DNA from: Amoebidium appalachense
Taxonomy: Eukaryota > Ichthyosporea
Reading direction: 5' to 3'
NCBI GenBank assembly: GCA_963693365.1
Contig: CAVNZM010000004.1
Location: 8,494,001 to 8,558,000, forward strand
Length of the DNA: 64,000 bases
Under the pieces are notes generated by a model, which was given only the letters and a program-made list of their open reading frames with translations, was not told the origin of the DNA and did not search any database. Position 1 is the first letter of the stretch, and every line of letters begins with the position of its first letter. Made by a program: the position numbers and the translations under genes. Shown here piece by piece: positions 61,609-64,000 of this stretch.

Positions 61609-62415
61609 AAAAAAAAAAAAACCGTCACCTCCGCCTCCACCCCCACGACCCACCACCTCACTCGACCCCCACCCCGACCCCCACCCCACAAGCACACGTA
61701 CATACACACACAGCACACATACACACGGCATGCGTCCTCGTGTTTTTATGTTTGGGTGTCTGTATGGTGTTTGTATCCCAAACTCTGTTACTCTGCTTAT
61801 CAATTGTGGCCGGTGTATGGGTATAGTGCAGTTTTTCCTTGTATTCCGTATTCAGTCCCCCCCCCCCCCCCCCTCTTTCGCCCTCCCTGATGATGGCCCT
61901 GCTTATGCCCTATAATCTGTCTGTGTGCCCCTCTGAGACATTCTGCCTTGTGTTGTCGGTCGTGAACGTGTACATCGCACTATGCAGAATTCTACCCCTC
62001 TCCCTCCCTCCCCCCTCGCCCCCTTCTCCTTCCCCCCCCCTCCCCCCACACACACATACTCTGTCCCGTTCTTCTTGTCTGTGTGCTCAATTATGTTACT
62101 GTGGAAACATTCAAGCCTCCCTCCCTTCACCCTTTTCATGTTTAATTCGCGGAGGTTACGGGGGACAGGAGAGATGGATAGATTGTTAGGAGATGAAAAA
62201 TGAACCCCCCTCCCCCCTGAGTATGTTATGCTTTGGTCTTCTTTTTTGTTCTATTGAATTTGATCTTATCTGATATCCCTCCCCTGAGGACAAAACACGC
62301 ATTTGTATCTTCACCCTTTACTCTCCAAGGCACATATCCCTCCTTCTCCCCCCTCCCCTCCCCTCCCACATAATAAAACATAAACCATCTACCCCATCCC
62401 ACCTTCCCGCTCTCT

Positions 62416-62455
<40 letters not shown>

Positions 62456-63718
62456 ACATACACACACACACACACATCACACTTTCCGTGCTCCTATTGC
62501 TAATTGAACCATGTCTTCTTGGTTTGCACCTTTGTACTTTGCACCGTAGTGCAAGTTCATACAGTGTGCTTGCTATTGTGTGTTTACCTCTATTGTGCCT
62601 ACGTTGCCTATATCCCATCATTTTTTCTGTGCCTTAGAGAGAGAAGGAGTGGGAGGAAGAGGGAGATGGGGGGAGACAGAGGAGAGCATGAGGATGCACC
62701 CATGAATAGGATCCATACATGCACGTTGTGCTCGCACTTGCAGACACCTACACACACACAGATATACACACACACACGTGCACACGCACATGCGCATGCA
62801 CACACACATGCACACACGTGCACACACACACCACAACCGACACCAGCGCATCATGTCTAAATTTATCAGGCGTCCACCATTGCAAGGCCCCCCCCCACAC
62901 CATTTCCCCAACCTTCCCCTCTTTCCTCCCCACCACCACGTTCCTGCTCCGTTACTTCACTAAATTCTGACACACGATGCATGCCATAACATCCATAGCT
63001 ATGCTTGTCTGTGTTTCTGTGGTCTGGTTATGCGATTCTTTACCGGATCATCTAGTTCAATCTCCTTGCTGTTCTTGCTAACAGAGGCTTCTGGCGCATG
63101 TGCATGCACACGCACCGACACACTAATACATACATGAACGCGTGCTTACAGACATGTATACACATGCACTTGCACACACACGGATACACACACTTGCACG
63201 TAGATTTACACATACACACACTCACACACTCACTCGCTCACTCACTCACGCTCACACTCACACATCCACAAACACACGTCCATACTAGCACGCATCCCCC
63301 CCCCCCCCCAAACACCGTACACACACACGTACACGTACAACCACACACACACACACATACAGGCCTCAAGCTCCAGCTCCCTCCAACACATATCCGATCG
63401 TCTAAACGGTGAGGGTTCCACCCTTTCCTCCGGGAGTGTCACGTTCTATTCGGGTTTCCACGAAGACGGTGCAGCCAGCGAAGCTTCAAAAACACTCCGC
63501 CGGAGCATAAACAAACGCTATCAATCCCGGAGCAACAGTGTGAGGGGAACCAAATCAACCACAACCAATGATAGAGAGGCAAAGGCAAGGAGCTTTCCGG
63601 GACTGGGTGGGAAGAAGAAACCGGGATTAAGAGCGGCCGGTTTGCTGAGCAATTCGTGCTCCACGCTGTTTGTCGATCAGACTGTCAGCCATCCCGATTT
63701 GGATATAATCTTGAGATG
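61101..63718 (+). CDS. CCNY: Cyclin Y, N-terminal part (gene runs off the window)
   Basis: Cyclin Y is a membrane-anchored cyclin that activates CDK14/CDK16-type kinases at the plasma membrane. Two exons are present: 61101-61430 and 63363-63718 (228 codons plus two bases). The start MGQASSKKS fits an N-myristoylation signal, as in animal Cyclin Y (MGNTTS). Ser-rich linker sequence follows. Then come two hallmarks of the family ahead of the cyclin box: SSLQHISDRLNG (about 115-126) and SNSCSTLFVDQTVSHPDLDI (about 205-224). The exon ends in TG at a GTGGGT donor; a Cys codon across the junction would match the family's KCVA. The cyclin box itself lies beyond the right edge. Exon junctions are phase 0, and a missed small exon in the 1.9-kb intron cannot be excluded. 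Confidence 0.87.
61452..61621. repeat. T-run/G-run and C-run/A-run pair in Cyclin Y intron 1
   Basis: Ten T joined to about 30 G (61453-61492) and, 75 bp on, about 31 C joined to 23 A (61568-61621). The second is close to the reverse complement of the first and could pair with it. Further C-runs and CA tracts (62420-62475, 63290-63360) lead to the acceptor. Confidence 0.95.
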
Positions 63719-63917
63719 GTGGGTTGATAACCATGTTCCCCACCACTTCCCCCCCTCCCCCCCCCCCCCCCCCCCCCTCCAGGTGGATGGGTGGGCTGTA
63801 GGGTGAGCGGGCTCTTCTTTTTGTATGTGTGTGGGTGTTGAGGTTGTTGTTTTTTCTTGTTTTTTTTTTGTTTTTTGTTGTTTTTTTTTTGTTTTTTTTT
63901 TGTTTGTTTTTTTTGTT

Positions 63918-63948
<31 letters not shown>

Positions 63949-64000
63949 GGGGGGGTTGTGGTTCGAACTGTGTGTGTGTGTGTTGGTTTTGCACCCAAAT
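63719..64000. repeat. Start of Cyclin Y intron 2, simple repeats
   Basis: Contains a C-run (63753-63777), T-runs broken by single G, and about 16 T joined to 28 G (63912-63955). No exon is visible before the window ends. Confidence 0.85.

Overview
This is eukaryotic nuclear DNA. Seven spliced protein genes, two tRNA genes and GT-AG introns are scattered through very long tracts of simple sequence: (CA)n, (GT)n, (GA)n, (TA)n and runs of 20 to 50 G, C, T or A. The gene set fits a unicellular eukaryote near the opisthokonts, for example an ichthyosporean-like protist: a secreted GH18 chitinase with Thr-rich linkers, an ankyrin-GATA factor, NADAR, RBBP4/MSI1, Cyclin Y, and an SpoVS/Alba-type protein. 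The species cannot be read from the sequence. Most open frames encoding runs of Cys-Val, Thr-His, Pro or Gly are translated microsatellites and are left out.

Layout. 1-7.4 kb holds no recognised gene; it has simple repeats plus old interspersed repeats. 7.4-11.9 kb (-) is a four-exon chitinase with a TATA box. 12.7-18.1 kb has exon-like fragments on both strands that I cannot name. 18.2-21.4 kb (-) is a two-exon ankyrin/GATA zinc-finger protein. 22.7-26.1 kb is an AT-richer repeat island. It contains a 557-bp TA-flanked inverted-repeat element, tandem repeats, and two tiny palindromes, each flanked by an exact short direct repeat. 26.2-28.2 kb (+) is a two-exon NADAR protein. 31.1-38.7 kb (+) is an eight-exon type II membrane glycosyltransferase with an 18-nt microexon and a tRNA-Gly in an intron. 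41.1-51.1 kb (-) is an RBBP4/MSI1 WD40 histone chaperone with at least eleven coding exons. It is divergent from a five-exon protein with an RG-rich head and two SpoVS domains (52.5-57.9 kb, +). tRNA-Pro lies at 58.8 kb (-). Cyclin Y starts at 61.1 kb (+) and runs off the right edge.

Exon models were built by hand from splice sites, reading-frame phase and recalled family sequences. All seven gene models keep frame across every junction. The genes do not form one pathway. Chromatin and transcription (RBBP4, GATA), cell surface and secretion (chitinase, glycosyltransferase), signalling (Cyclin Y) and nucleic-acid or nucleotide-sugar functions (SpoVS, NADAR) are each represented.

The most unusual signals are: (1) a possible family of minimal palindromic insertions that share the ends CACGGCCATCTA and carry target-site-like repeats; (2) the placement of microsatellites relative to transcription, with (GT)n at many intron 5' ends and (CA)n running into many 3' splice sites, whichever strand the gene is on; (3) a eukaryotic protein with two SpoVS domains.
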